From the NCBI GenBank assembly GCA_021372725.1, contig JAJFTV010000140.1, positions 20,183-84,182 of the forward strand: 64,000 nt of DNA, given 5' to 3'. Below the pieces are notes generated by a model. The model saw only the letters and a list, made by a program, of their open reading frames with translations, did not search any database and was not told where the DNA came from. Positions 53,801 through 61,727 of the stretch are shown here, one piece after another (position 1 is the first letter of the stretch; each line of letters begins with the position of its first letter). The DNA is from Chloroflexota bacterium. GTDB lineage: Bacteria; Chloroflexota; Anaerolineae; Anaerolineales; Anaerolineaceae. Position numbers and translations under genes: made by a program.

Positions 53801-55849
53801 GAACGCCCGGAACAATTGATCAAAGTCATTGATTTCGAGACAAAGGCGGATGTCGGGTTTATCGCCGGGCAATTGATTTCTGAAACGCTTCATGATCCGG
53901 TCTCGGTGGAAATTGGCCGTGAGGGCAATCTGAGGTATGGAATCGTAATCCGGCAGGATCAAACCGTTTCGACAGAAAAAGGTAACCTGAAGGAGGGCAG
54001 CGTTTTCGTCGTCAGCGGGGGAACCGGCGGGATTACCGGGGCGATTGTTCGTGATCTGGCAAAGGCGACGCGTGGAACCTTCTATCTGCTGGGCCGGTCG
54101 GATGTAAACCCCAACAATGTGGATTTGATCACCTACAAAAAGAATCCCGACGCTTTCCGGTTGGAACTTCAGTCAAGGATGATCAAAAGCGGTGAAAAAG
54201 TAACCCCTGTTCAGTTGGAGCAAAAACTCGCCGCCTTCGAACGTATCGCAAACACACTTGAGGTGATCAGCGAGGTTGAAAAGCTTGGCGGCAGGGCAGC
54301 TTATCTTCAATGCGATGTAACGGATCAGGTTGCCGTGGAAAAAGCTGTCGAAGCGATTAGCCAGACAGAAAAGGGGATCGACGTTTTCATCCATGCCGCC
54401 GGGCTGGAAATAAGCCGCAAGATCGAAACCAAATCACTGGATGAGGTGCAACGAGTGATTGCCGTAAAAGTGGATGGTTTCCTGAATATCTTCAGTGCGA
54501 TGGAGCGATCGGATCGTCTTCCGGAAAAAGTGGTTTTCTTTTCATCCGTTGCAGGGAGATTCGGAAATTCCGGACAGACTGATTACAGCGCTGCCAATGA
54601 CTTGTTATCCAAATATGCCTTTTGGCTGCCTGGAAAGTACCCGAAAATGCAGGTGATCTCGATTGATTGGGGGGCCTGGGCGGAAGTGGGCATGGCAAGC
54701 CGTGGTCATATTCCGGAGTTGATGAAAATGGCCGGGATGGAAATGCTGCACCCGGAAATCGCCGCTCCCATGCTGCGAGATGAACTTGTCAGGGGCACCA
54801 GCGGCGAAGTGGTGATTTCAGGCTCGCTGGGAGTGCTCGAACAATCTTCCGATGAAAATGGTGGACTGGACATCCCAAAGGGTGATGCCGCTCTGCGGGC
54901 CGGAACGCCGATCCATCAAATGCTAAGCCACCTGACGGGATATGATCCAAAGACCGGCATCAGGTTGGAGGCTGAGCTCAATCCCGAGGAGCTTACTTAT
55001 TTACAGGATCACTCCATCAATGGGACGCCTGTACTGCCCGGTGTAATCGGGATCGAGGGATTTTCTGTTGCTGCGAAACATATTTCATCCGTCCTGGCTT
55101 CTGATCAAGCCGGGTTTGACGTAGAAAGTCTGGAAGACATTAGATTCCTGGCACCCTATAAATTCTATGGAAATAAATCTCGAATTTTGACCTGGTATGG
55201 TTCTGCTTTCCGCACCTCAAGGGGGTTAACCGTTCGGGCTAGCCTGGAATCCGATTATAAGCGGTGGAATGGACAAGTGGAACACATTGTTCATTTTGAA
55301 GGGCTGGTGCATCTTACTCCCCAAACCCCCAAATCTGAGATGATCGTAGAACCACCGAAATGGGGTAAACAAAAATCGGTCTCAGCAGAAGAGATATATA
55401 AGCTTTTCTTTCATGGCCCATCCTTCCAGGTACTCGAAGCCGTACAAAGTTCAGAGAATATGATTTTGGGCAGGTTTAATAAACAGATCAAGGGCATTCA
55501 TGCCGACGATCCCGTTTTGTTAACGGCGCCGATGCTCATTGAACTCTGTTTTCAAACTGCAGGATTATGGGAGGTGGGAGCCACCGGAATGATGGCCTTA
55601 CCTCAATCGGTTGGTTTTTTGAAAGTATACAAACAGCGAATAAATGGTGCACGTATCTATGCTGAAGTATGGCCGAGAAAATGTAACGGGCAGCTCTCCT
55701 TTGATGCACGGGTTGTAGACGCCAAAGGGAATCTCTTTCTTGAAATCACCAATTATCGGACGTCACCGTTGCCAAATCCGGCTGAAAAAGTCCTGGCGGA
55801 ACCGATGAAGGTGCTGGTAACAGCCGACAATTCCTCAGCCAGCGAGTAA
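47822..55849 (+). CDS. Iterative PUFA/polyketide-type synthase, KS-ACP-AT-KS-ACP-KR-DH
   Basis: A 2675-residue multidomain synthase. KS1 (1-460) has the triad C215 (DAACASS), H349 (EGHGTS) and H389 (NIGH). ACP1 spans 523-593. The malonyl-type AT (728-1060) has S828 in GHSLGE and H930/H933 in SHAFHT. KS2 (about 1095-1625) is divergent, with C1349 (AACSTT), H1497 and H1537. ACP2 is 1725-1795. KR (about 1850-2330) has the NAD(P) loop SGGTGGITG near 2065 and S2242/Y2255. DH (about 2370-2660) is a double hotdog with H2397 (DHSINGTPVLPG); the usual catalytic Asp position reads Glu (E2574). There is no ER and no thioesterase. Both ACPs have Thr (T556, T1758) at the phosphopantetheine position. A PPTase gene follows and a PfaD-type ER is convergent, as in PUFA-type systems. 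AAGGAG 8 nt before the ATG. Confidence 0.93.
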   Translation: MNNGKMIAVVGLGAVLPDAEDVVAFWNNITTQKYSVTGVPADRWDVDLYYDPDPSAIDKTYSKIGAFVKDYHFDPLKSGIAIPPKVLSVMDLAQQWAIAVSQQALKDYGYPEKKLDPERVAVIFGNSNAGEKHYRSTFRILLPEYLADLRSVPDFERLPENVRTALIEGVTKNVRSRIPVITEDTMPGELSNIISGRVANVFNFSGPNFVTDAACASSMAAIQAACDGLLGNKFDAVLTGGIDRNMGPESYIKFCKIGALSGEGSRPYAEGADGFVMGEGAVVFLLKRLEDAERDGDRIYAVIRGIGASSDGKGKGITAPNPLGQQRAMERAWKDAQISPELVGLIEGHGTSTKVGDVTEVNSLNAIFGSLGLKNGSVMLGSVKSNIGHLKSAAGAAGLLKTILSLHHNVLPPSANFEKPNPNIDFASLPFKVNTLTQEWPVREGNYRIAGVSAFGFGGTNFHIVLEEYFPGVGGSNSSVNAIPAKISSTDRIVAVPAANTLNSSGILLTESANFQTVDVGQIKQYVLSIVSEKTGYPVEMLDMGLDLEADLGIDTVKQAELFATIRTHYGIPRKEDLRLSDYNTLTKVVDFVMEALNSVPEASLAKAEDEKPQKTNDNPTPLISNADASTLMPYQGLYFVSADTSHELYSTIWADLQSLSNGIVPESRCPSMDELAKNERIAVDYADVQELGKRLEKAVDVSQNEDPVMWKALQAHGIYRGSGKPGKIAFLFPGQGSQYVNMLLDLRDTEPVVKDTFDEADQVMIPILGKPLTHFIYTSGDEAALAQAEKELKNTAITQPAMLTTNVAMLRVLNKYEIRPDMVIGHSLGEYAALVAAGVLTFAEALQVVSARGREMTRIELDDPGCMAAVSAPLEKVEEVIRSIEEYVVIANINSPVQCVLGGTTRAIDMAIIQFQSQGFQAVKIPVSHAFHTKIVAPASEPLRQAIARMNVKRPILPIVANVTGELYPTEREEILDILASQVASPVQFVRGMKTLYEQGARIFIEVGPKRVMSTLAADNLKDKNDVTIIATNHPRKGGKASFNEALCGMYAAGIPTRKEGIQIPSFSGQHDEAYENEISPLPERIVNGEIPLSGSVVISGAGLGLPGRKNHVFEDTNIESILNGDMRIEPLPDDSRYGMLEKHITRLVKSDAGAVMEDITEIDQVLKLAGQGGLFDLAEEFGVPPERVEALDVSTQLAIAAGIEALRDAGIPLIMSYRKTSKGTYLPNGWKLPQSMQDETGVIFCSAFPGLNRMVKEADRYYETRILERELQGLKETAELVYALCPTGNTELQNDLQRRIIKTESRIKELDYHFDRRYVFRVLSMGHSQFAEFIGAKGPNTHINAACSTTTQGVAVAEDWIRSGRCRRVVVIAGDDVTNPTLVPWIGSSLFASGAATAEGDLRMAALPFDKRRNGLIMGMGAAALVIESEDAARERGVRAIGEILSSVFANSAFHGTQLDVQHVSQVMDQLISTAERRFGIRREQIAPQTVFVSHETYTPARGGSASAEIHALRSCFGELANNVVITNTKGFTGHSMGVGIEDVIAVKSLETGKIPPVAYIHDDFEPDVELGDLNLSKGGIYNPQYYLRLGAGFGSQIAMTLVRKIPGVGERIDREKYNHWLSNAAGVDQAELEVVKRTLRVKSYGVPQGEPARSTWRFGQVPRLWAAKDVPGVDTTPVSTPVEVPPFAAQLSTSQIELELEAPEPAPAGSTINQKSTSSENIKSYVLSIVSEKTGYPIEMLDLDLDLEADLGIDTVKQAELFASIRTHFGIARSKDMRLSDYNTLAKVIDFMQNGNPREAAVNAKEAVPSQSVSDAQSGTVLDSAVSPMIHGEKSKPVFRRIPVPVLLPRLDLCLPTGIQLDGSRLIVVGDKSKIALALSRKLKSQHAEVIQLSYPEAAQQLQEIVSSGKVTGLYFLTSLNADPDWSPENDTEYKAVKNDWIQALYDVARTMPKEAFIIAATRMGGFHGVIEPANPLGGIVSGFLKALRRERPEQLIKVIDFETKADVGFIAGQLISETLHDPVSVEIGREGNLRYGIVIRQDQTVSTEKGNLKEGSVFVVSGGTGGITGAIVRDLAKATRGTFYLLGRSDVNPNNVDLITYKKNPDAFRLELQSRMIKSGEKVTPVQLEQKLAAFERIANTLEVISEVEKLGGRAAYLQCDVTDQVAVEKAVEAISQTEKGIDVFIHAAGLEISRKIETKSLDEVQRVIAVKVDGFLNIFSAMERSDRLPEKVVFFSSVAGRFGNSGQTDYSAANDLLSKYAFWLPGKYPKMQVISIDWGAWAEVGMASRGHIPELMKMAGMEMLHPEIAAPMLRDELVRGTSGEVVISGSLGVLEQSSDENGGLDIPKGDAALRAGTPIHQMLSHLTGYDPKTGIRLEAELNPEELTYLQDHSINGTPVLPGVIGIEGFSVAAKHISSVLASDQAGFDVESLEDIRFLAPYKFYGNKSRILTWYGSAFRTSRGLTVRASLESDYKRWNGQVEHIVHFEGLVHLTPQTPKSEMIVEPPKWGKQKSVSAEEIYKLFFHGPSFQVLEAVQSSENMILGRFNKQIKGIHADDPVLLTAPMLIELCFQTAGLWEVGATGMMALPQSVGFLKVYKQRINGARIYAEVWPRKCNGQLSFDARVVDAKGNLFLEITNYRTSPLPNPAEKVLAEPMKVLVTADNSSASE

Positions 55850-55906
55850 AGATTGCATGACCGCCCCGAAGCCTTATTTGATTTGGGGTGGTCGACTTTT
55901 TATAAC

Positions 55907-56719
55907 ATGATCCATTTATCAATTAAAACTTTTCCCAGAGAAGACCTGGATTCTCTGCATAAAAATGTAGTTTTTTATTTGGGAAAACAGGAACTGTCTG
56001 AATACGAACATTACCGGGTTTTAAAGCGGAAGGATGAATATATTGCTTCCAGGGTCGCCATGAAAGACCTCGTAATATCCCACTGTTCAGAGGCAAAAAC
56101 TCTTCGCCGGGATGAAATCCAGATTTTCAAAGAACCATCCGGCGAACCTTATTTAATGGTTGAAGGCATACGAAGACTGCCTGGATGGATTTCCTTAAGT
56201 CATTCCAACGGAAGTCACTTTTCGGCTTTCTCACCGGACGATGTTCGATTTGGAGTGGATGTTGAGCATATCGAACCCAGACCGGAGGAGTTCGTCAAAG
56301 ATTATTTCACTGACAAGGAACAGAATTTCTTTGACACTTTGGATTCAATCAACGGTTCCCTTTTTACAACTCTGGCATGGAGCGTAAAAGAATCAGTTCT
56401 GAAAGCCTGCGGAATTGGATTGGGTATCGATACCCGTTCTTTGGAGATAAAATTTCCACTTCCTGCAAAAACTGTCAATGGATGGGGTCTGGTTGAAATG
56501 TCAAGCTCTGAATTGAAAATTCCCTGCTCTCGAATATTTTGGTCTCGAGAGGGGGAATTTATCCTTACGGTGTGTGTACTTGAATCGCCCAATCAAGAAT
56601 TGACGTGGGATCAGGCAATTCTTAATCCGCTGTGGGCACGAAAGCCTGCAAATCCGGAGCTAAATAGATACCTTGAGCCTCCAGCATGCGAACCCGGTAT
56701 AGATATGCCGCCCCGCTGA
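55907..56719 (+). CDS. 4'-phosphopantetheinyl transferase (Sfp type)
   Basis: A 270-residue PPTase that would add phosphopantetheine to the synthase ACPs. The Mg2+/CoA motif is GVDVEHIE (D118, E120) and the second motif WSVKESVLK (W158, K161, E162, K166), both complete; ISLSHSNG is the first motif. The ATG at 55907 begins a typical family N terminus; a TTG at 55853, only 4 bp after the synthase stop, is in frame and would add 18 residues. The C-terminal tail of about 30 residues lies opposite the 3' end of the convergent PfaD gene (98 bp overlap). It is in one transcript with the synthase. Confidence 0.88.
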   Translation: MIHLSIKTFPREDLDSLHKNVVFYLGKQELSEYEHYRVLKRKDEYIASRVAMKDLVISHCSEAKTLRRDEIQIFKEPSGEPYLMVEGIRRLPGWISLSHSNGSHFSAFSPDDVRFGVDVEHIEPRPEEFVKDYFTDKEQNFFDTLDSINGSLFTTLAWSVKESVLKACGIGLGIDTRSLEIKFPLPAKTVNGWGLVEMSSSELKIPCSRIFWSREGEFILTVCVLESPNQELTWDQAILNPLWARKPANPELNRYLEPPACEPGIDMPPR

Positions 56720-58247
56720 GAATCTGGAGGGACACATCCACGACCTTCCGGTTTTCCGGATTTTCCAGATAAGTGCCTTTTACCCAATCGTTGAATGCGC
56801 CCATGGAAGGCCCGCACCAGATTTGATAATCCATCTCGCGGCCTTTTTCCCCGGTCATCGACCATCTTGAAGAAAGTCCAAGATACCAGCGAAATATAAG
56901 AGCCATTTTATCTTTGGGTTTTTGCAGGGCACGCTCAATTTGCTTTGGGTCCCGCTCACTGAAAAATTGGATACATTCCTCCCATATTGAATTCAGATTT
57001 TGTTTGAAGATGGTGGATTCGAGTTTTTCTTTTTCCAATGGCGGGATTTCATCGATGGATTCATATCGCTGGTATATCTCGAAGAGCTTTTGCGCACGCA
57101 TGGCAAACATGGTTCCACGTTTAAGTACCTGAACCTTGACACCCATTTCGAACATATCGCTGGCAGGAGCCATGGCAACATCGGTGACATCCATTTGTGC
57201 CAGTAGTTTCCTGGTGTGTTCTGATGCCCCGGATTCAACGCATCCCTGGTTTACTGAACCTGTTACCACATAGGCTGCGCCCATTATGAAGGCGGCCAGC
57301 GCCGAGGCAGGGGTAGCGATCCCGCCAGCCGCCCCAATCCGGACGGGCTGATGGAAGTTGTATTTGGCTTGAAGGACATCCCGCAGGGCAATCATGGCAG
57401 GCAAAATGCTGACCAGGGGGCGGTTATCCGTATGCCCGCCCGAATCAGCTTCAACGGTGATGTCATCTGCCATGGGAACGAGTTGTGACAGACGTGCCTG
57501 ATCCTGGTTGAGCTTGCCATCCTCTACCAGTTGAGAAACTATTCTTGGGTCAGCCGGCTGGAGAAATTTACTGGCAACTTCCTTGCGGGATACTTTGGCG
57601 ATGATCCGGTTGGCGATTTTTATGCTGCCATCCGGAAATTGAGACAAACCAGAGGCACGATACCATACCAAATTGGATGTGAGATTCAGGTAAGCGGAAG
57701 CTTCAATAGTCCGAATCCCAAACCTGAGATATAACTCAGTTGTTCGTGCTTCCAGCGCGGGTTCAAAAGGACTGTTGAGTAAGTTAAAGGAAAATGGTTT
57801 ATCCGGAAGGGCTTCTTTTATTATGTTGATTGCCTTTTCCATCCTGGCAGGAAGGCATCCTCCGGCGCCGAAGGAGCCCATGAAACCTGAATTGCCCAGA
57901 GCGATTACAAAATCCTCAGACGAAATTCCATTGGCCATGGAACCGCCATAAAGCGCATAGTTAACCCCGTAGGTTTTCTTAAAACTTTGTTCTCCCAAAT
58001 CCTCGGGTTTGAGTGAGCTGCAAAATGCAACCAGTTTCGAAGGATGGTCAGGTATGGACAAGGCGCCCTGATTTGATGAATATGGATTATTTTGATCTGT
58101 GATAAGGTAAAACGGATGATCCAAAGCCCGCAGATGGGAGGACAGATTCTGGGTGGAAATGGTACCGGACAGGTTCGAATTCGCCCAATCTGCAAAATCA
58201 ATAGATTTTAAGCTGGCGATGTCTGCTACTGAGTAGGGATAATTCAA
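56622..58247 (-). CDS. PfaD-type trans-acting enoyl reductase
   Basis: A 541-residue FMN enzyme of the PfaD branch of the nitronate monooxygenase/2-nitropropane dioxygenase-like TIM barrels, which supplies enoyl reduction in trans for PUFA and related synthases. Signatures are NYALYGGSMANGISSEDFVI, FMGSFGAGGC, NLLNSPFEP, EADSGGHTDNRPL, RIGAAGGIATP and the C-terminal extension MDYQIWCGPSMGAFNDWV. The partner synthase lacks an ER, so the pair complements each other. It faces the synthase operon tail to tail, sharing 98 bp with the PPTase gene, so its own promoter is in the 235 bp before 58482. Confidence 0.92.
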   Translation of the reverse strand: MNYPYSVADIASLKSIDFADWANSNLSGTISTQNLSSHLRALDHPFYLITDQNNPYSSNQGALSIPDHPSKLVAFCSSLKPEDLGEQSFKKTYGVNYALYGGSMANGISSEDFVIALGNSGFMGSFGAGGCLPARMEKAINIIKEALPDKPFSFNLLNSPFEPALEARTTELYLRFGIRTIEASAYLNLTSNLVWYRASGLSQFPDGSIKIANRIIAKVSRKEVASKFLQPADPRIVSQLVEDGKLNQDQARLSQLVPMADDITVEADSGGHTDNRPLVSILPAMIALRDVLQAKYNFHQPVRIGAAGGIATPASALAAFIMGAAYVVTGSVNQGCVESGASEHTRKLLAQMDVTDVAMAPASDMFEMGVKVQVLKRGTMFAMRAQKLFEIYQRYESIDEIPPLEKEKLESTIFKQNLNSIWEECIQFFSERDPKQIERALQKPKDKMALIFRWYLGLSSRWSMTGEKGREMDYQIWCGPSMGAFNDWVKGTYLENPENRKVVDVSLQILSGAAYLYRVRMLEAQGIYLAPDLQAFVPTAD

Positions 58248-58482
58248 AGGTGCACCTCGATTTGTAATATAAAGTAATAACCCTCAACGACAGAGATTGA
58301 TTTGTTTCAAAAATAATAAGAATACTTTCCAAAGCGTCCGGTTTATTCCATTATAATAATCAAGTTTTCCACATTTTTCCACTAAAAAGCCGGGCGAACC
58401 AGAGAATGAAATCCTGCAAGGCACCTTGCTTGTTTGCCTCGTTGAACATCAGTGATTCGTGAACCAGCAAAGGAGAGTACAA

Positions 58483-59961
58483 GTGAAAAGAATTGCTATC
58501 GCCGGATTTCAGCACGAAACAAATACATTTTCACCTATCATGACCACCCGCGAGGATTTTAATGGAGAACTGGATCGGGATCAACTGGAACATCTGGGAT
58601 CGGATCATTTCAATAGCCCGGTGAGCGGTTTTTATGACAAGGCAAAACATTTTGGATTTTCCATAATCCCCCTGGTTGATTATTCCGCCGAACCATCCAA
58701 CATGGTACCTCGGGACGTGTTCGACCAGCTTTTGGGTGATATTCTGACCCGTATTGAAGCCAGCGATTGCGACGGTATTTTCCTGGATCTGCATGGTGCA
58801 ATGGCATTGGAAGGGTATGTGGATGGCGAGACGGAAATCCTGCGTGCCATCCGCTCCCGGATGGGCAACATCCCAATTATTGCATCACTGGATTTGCACG
58901 GAAATCTTGCCCCCAAATCGGTGGAGTTATGTTCCGGGTTTGTTTCCTGCCGTGAATACCCGCATGTTGACATGTTCGAAACAGGCCAGCGCTGTGCAGT
59001 CATCATGGACTATATTATGCACGGTGGTAAGCTTTTCCATGCCTTCCGGCAAATCCCGTTTCTGATGCCGACTTCCAAAGAAACCACTTTTCGTGAGCCT
59101 TCCAAATCCCTTTACAGGCTGATCAGTGATGTGGAAAACCGGCCGGGGGTGGTATCGGCTTCCATCCTGCAGGGGTTCAGCGGCGCCGACGTGGAACACA
59201 CCGGCCCGAGTGTACTGGCTTATGCGGTCACCCGCGAGCTGGCCCAAAAAGCTGCCGATTTTCTTTTCCAGGGCATCATGGATCGCGAAAGCGAATTTTC
59301 TTCGGATGTTCCCGGTGCAGAAGAAGCCATAGCCGATGCCATCCGGTTGTCTGCAACCGCTGTAAAACCGGTAATCCTGGCCGATATCCAGGACAATGCC
59401 GGTGGGGGTTCTTCATCGGATACCATGTTTGTACTCAAAGAACTGCTCAATCAAAATGCGACCGGTGTGGCTGCCGGCATGATTTTTGATCCTGAAAGCG
59501 CTGCGGCTGCACATTCTGCCGGCCAGGGCGCCAAAGTCGAACTGGCGTTGGGCGGCAAATATATTGCCGGCGATTCTCCACTGCGAGCTGCCTATAAAAT
59601 TGAACGCCTTTATGACGGGATTGTCACTGGAACAGGGCCTATGACCAGAGGGATGCAGTTTAGTTTCGGGAAGATGGCGCTCCTCCGTCTGGCCGATATC
59701 CTGATTGTGGTTGGAAGCCGACGCGAACAGGCTGCGGATCAGTCAATATTTACCATCCTGGGTGTTAATCCGCCAGAGATGAAAATTGTCCTTGTCAAGA
59801 GCGCCAACCATTTTCGAGCTGATTTTGAACCCATATCCAGCCATGTCATCAATGTGCTGGCACCTGGCAGTGATGTGGAAGATCCGAGTACATTTGCGTA
59901 TAATCACTTGCGATCAGGTGTTCGCCTGAAAGGTTGCGGCCCGCTGCAAATTAAGAAATAG
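58483..59961 (+). CDS. M81 family metallopeptidase (MlrC-like), copy 1
   Basis: A 492-residue zinc protein of the M81 family. The name-giving MlrC takes part in breakdown of the cyclic peptide microcystin. Zinc-site motifs are GFQHETNTFSP at the N terminus, FLDLHGAMALEGY and IIASLDLHGN. The GTG at 58483 is taken, because AGGAG is 7 nt upstream and the domain starts right there. Full family length. The second copy follows after 84 bp on the same strand. Here it may degrade cyclic or D-residue peptides; other members are amidohydrolase-like with unknown substrates. Confidence 0.87.
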   Translation: MKRIAIAGFQHETNTFSPIMTTREDFNGELDRDQLEHLGSDHFNSPVSGFYDKAKHFGFSIIPLVDYSAEPSNMVPRDVFDQLLGDILTRIEASDCDGIFLDLHGAMALEGYVDGETEILRAIRSRMGNIPIIASLDLHGNLAPKSVELCSGFVSCREYPHVDMFETGQRCAVIMDYIMHGGKLFHAFRQIPFLMPTSKETTFREPSKSLYRLISDVENRPGVVSASILQGFSGADVEHTGPSVLAYAVTRELAQKAADFLFQGIMDRESEFSSDVPGAEEAIADAIRLSATAVKPVILADIQDNAGGGSSSDTMFVLKELLNQNATGVAAGMIFDPESAAAAHSAGQGAKVELALGGKYIAGDSPLRAAYKIERLYDGIVTGTGPMTRGMQFSFGKMALLRLADILIVVGSRREQAADQSIFTILGVNPPEMKIVLVKSANHFRADFEPISSHVINVLAPGSDVEDPSTFAYNHLRSGVRLKGCGPLQIKK

Positions 59962-60045
59962 AGGATTATGCAAAGATGAGAACCAATTATCATTTTTTTA
60001 TTCCTGTTTTGCAAATGGACGATCTTATTTTTAAAGGAGCATAAA

Positions 60046-61545
60046 ATGCCAAGAATCGCAATGGGCGGTTTCAGTCACGAGACCAATACTTTTTCTCCAA
60101 TTTCCACTCCTTATGAATCGTTTGCCGGCAGAGGGGGCGATGGGCGCGGTTTGATGGATCGGGATGATCTACTGCAAATGCGTGGAAAAAAGTATAACAA
60201 TGGATTATCGGGTTTCTTTGGATTCGCCGACAAGGAAGGATATGATATCGAACCGCTGCTCTATGCCTCGACTATGCCTTCCGACCAGGTAGCACGGGAT
60301 GCTTTTGAGCGGATATCCGATCAACTGTGTGAGCTGATTAAAGAGAAAGGTCCTTTCGACGGAATCTATTTATCTCTGCATGGCGCAATGGTGGTAGAGG
60401 ATTATCAGGATGGCGAAACCGAGCTGCTCAGAAAGGTTAGAAAAGCAGCCGGAAATATCCCGCTTGTTGCTTCACTGGATCTGCATGGCAATATTACCGC
60501 CGAGTCGATTGATCTCAGCTCGGCCATGGCAGGTTTTCGTACTTATCCACACGTTGATATCTTTGAAACCGGTTATCGCTGCGGCCAGGTGATGAAGCAT
60601 CTTTTGCAGGGTAAACCGTTGTTCAAAGCTTATCGTATGCTGCCGTTCATTATCCCGCTTTCCAGCCAGACAACCAACGCCGAACCTGCCCGCAGCGTTT
60701 ATGCCCTGATTGACGATCTGGAAAATATCCCCGGTGTGATCTCGGTGAGCTTTATGGAGGGTTTCCCTCCGGCTGACATCTACCATGCCGGTCCCACTGT
60801 TTTTGCTTACGCTGAAACGCAGGCGTTGGCCGATGAAGCAGCCCAACGGATGGCTGATACCGTGATTGAACGCGAGGATGAATGGGTATGTAATTTGATC
60901 GATGTGGATCCTGCTGTTGAACAGGCAATGCAATTGTCCAACAAGGCTGCCAAACCGGTGATTCTGGCGGATGTGCAGGATAATGCCGGGGCGGGCAGTA
61001 CCTCCGATACGACCTGGATTCTCGAGTCGCTGGTAAAACATGGCGCAAAGGGAGCGGTACTGGGATTAATGTTCGACCCCGAAGCGGCTGAAATTGCCCA
61101 TCAGGCTGGTGAGGGGGCACAGGTGAAACTCGGTTTGGGCGGCAAACTGATCCCCGGCCAGGAACCGTATGAGGCGGTTTTTGTGGTGGAGAGGCTTGCC
61201 GATGGCGATTTCCCCGCCACCGGGCCAATGGGGAAAGGAAGGATCACCAATCTGGGAAAAATGGCTCTGCTCCGCATCGATGATGTGCGGGTAGTGGTTT
61301 CCAGCGCCCGGGTGCAGGCCAACGATCAATCCTATTTCCGCCATGTTGGCATTGAGCCTTCAAAGGCAAAAATCCTTGCGTTAAAGAGCTCGCATCATTA
61401 CCGGGCTGATTTCGAGCCGATCAGCAGTGCCATTTTACAGGTAGCGGCCCCGGCTGCCGTGATCGATGATCCGGCAAAGACGCCATACAAACATCTGCGT
61501 CCGGGTGTGCGATTGGGCGGGAACGGGCCGGTCTTCAAGGGCTAG
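60046..61545 (+). CDS. M81 family metallopeptidase (MlrC-like), copy 2
   Basis: A 499-residue paralogue of copy 1 with the same motifs (GGFSHETNTFSP, YLSLHGAMVVEDY, LVASLDLHGN) and the conserved DVQDNAGAGSTSDTTWIL stretch (in copy 1 DIQDNAGGGSSSDTMFVL), which marks the C-terminal domain. Differences include an extra GRGGDGRGLMDRD insertion near residue 30. AAAGGAG is 6 nt before the ATG. Conserved catalytic motifs in both copies suggest different substrates rather than decay. Confidence 0.87.
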   Translation: MPRIAMGGFSHETNTFSPISTPYESFAGRGGDGRGLMDRDDLLQMRGKKYNNGLSGFFGFADKEGYDIEPLLYASTMPSDQVARDAFERISDQLCELIKEKGPFDGIYLSLHGAMVVEDYQDGETELLRKVRKAAGNIPLVASLDLHGNITAESIDLSSAMAGFRTYPHVDIFETGYRCGQVMKHLLQGKPLFKAYRMLPFIIPLSSQTTNAEPARSVYALIDDLENIPGVISVSFMEGFPPADIYHAGPTVFAYAETQALADEAAQRMADTVIEREDEWVCNLIDVDPAVEQAMQLSNKAAKPVILADVQDNAGAGSTSDTTWILESLVKHGAKGAVLGLMFDPEAAEIAHQAGEGAQVKLGLGGKLIPGQEPYEAVFVVERLADGDFPATGPMGKGRITNLGKMALLRIDDVRVVVSSARVQANDQSYFRHVGIEPSKAKILALKSSHHYRADFEPISSAILQVAAPAAVIDDPAKTPYKHLRPGVRLGGNGPVFKG

Positions 61546-61677
61546 TTCTTTCTTTATAATAAAATTTTAGACTACAAATTTCTGTTATCCGCCAGCGTCT
61601 CAAAGCACTGGCTTTCACTTTATCTTTTTTGGCTTACCAATTTGTAGAGCAGATTTCTAACCTGAGTCAGCGAAGCT

Positions 61678-61727
61678 AATTCAAAGGTGAATTGGCAAAG
61701 TCAATTCAAAGGTGAATTGGCAAAGTC
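61678..61727. repeat. 25-bp perfect tandem repeat at a gene end
   Basis: Two identical 25-base units (61678-61702, 61703-61727) with the start of a third (AATTCA at 61728). Each unit contains AATTCA-AAGG-TGAATT, able to form a hairpin. The second unit overlaps the stop codon of the convergent P1 peptidase gene. Confidence 0.85.

Noticed and set aside
56611..56865. Extra ORF inside the PPTase/PfaD overlap
   Set aside because: A third frame in an already double-coding segment, Gly/Arg-rich with no motif.
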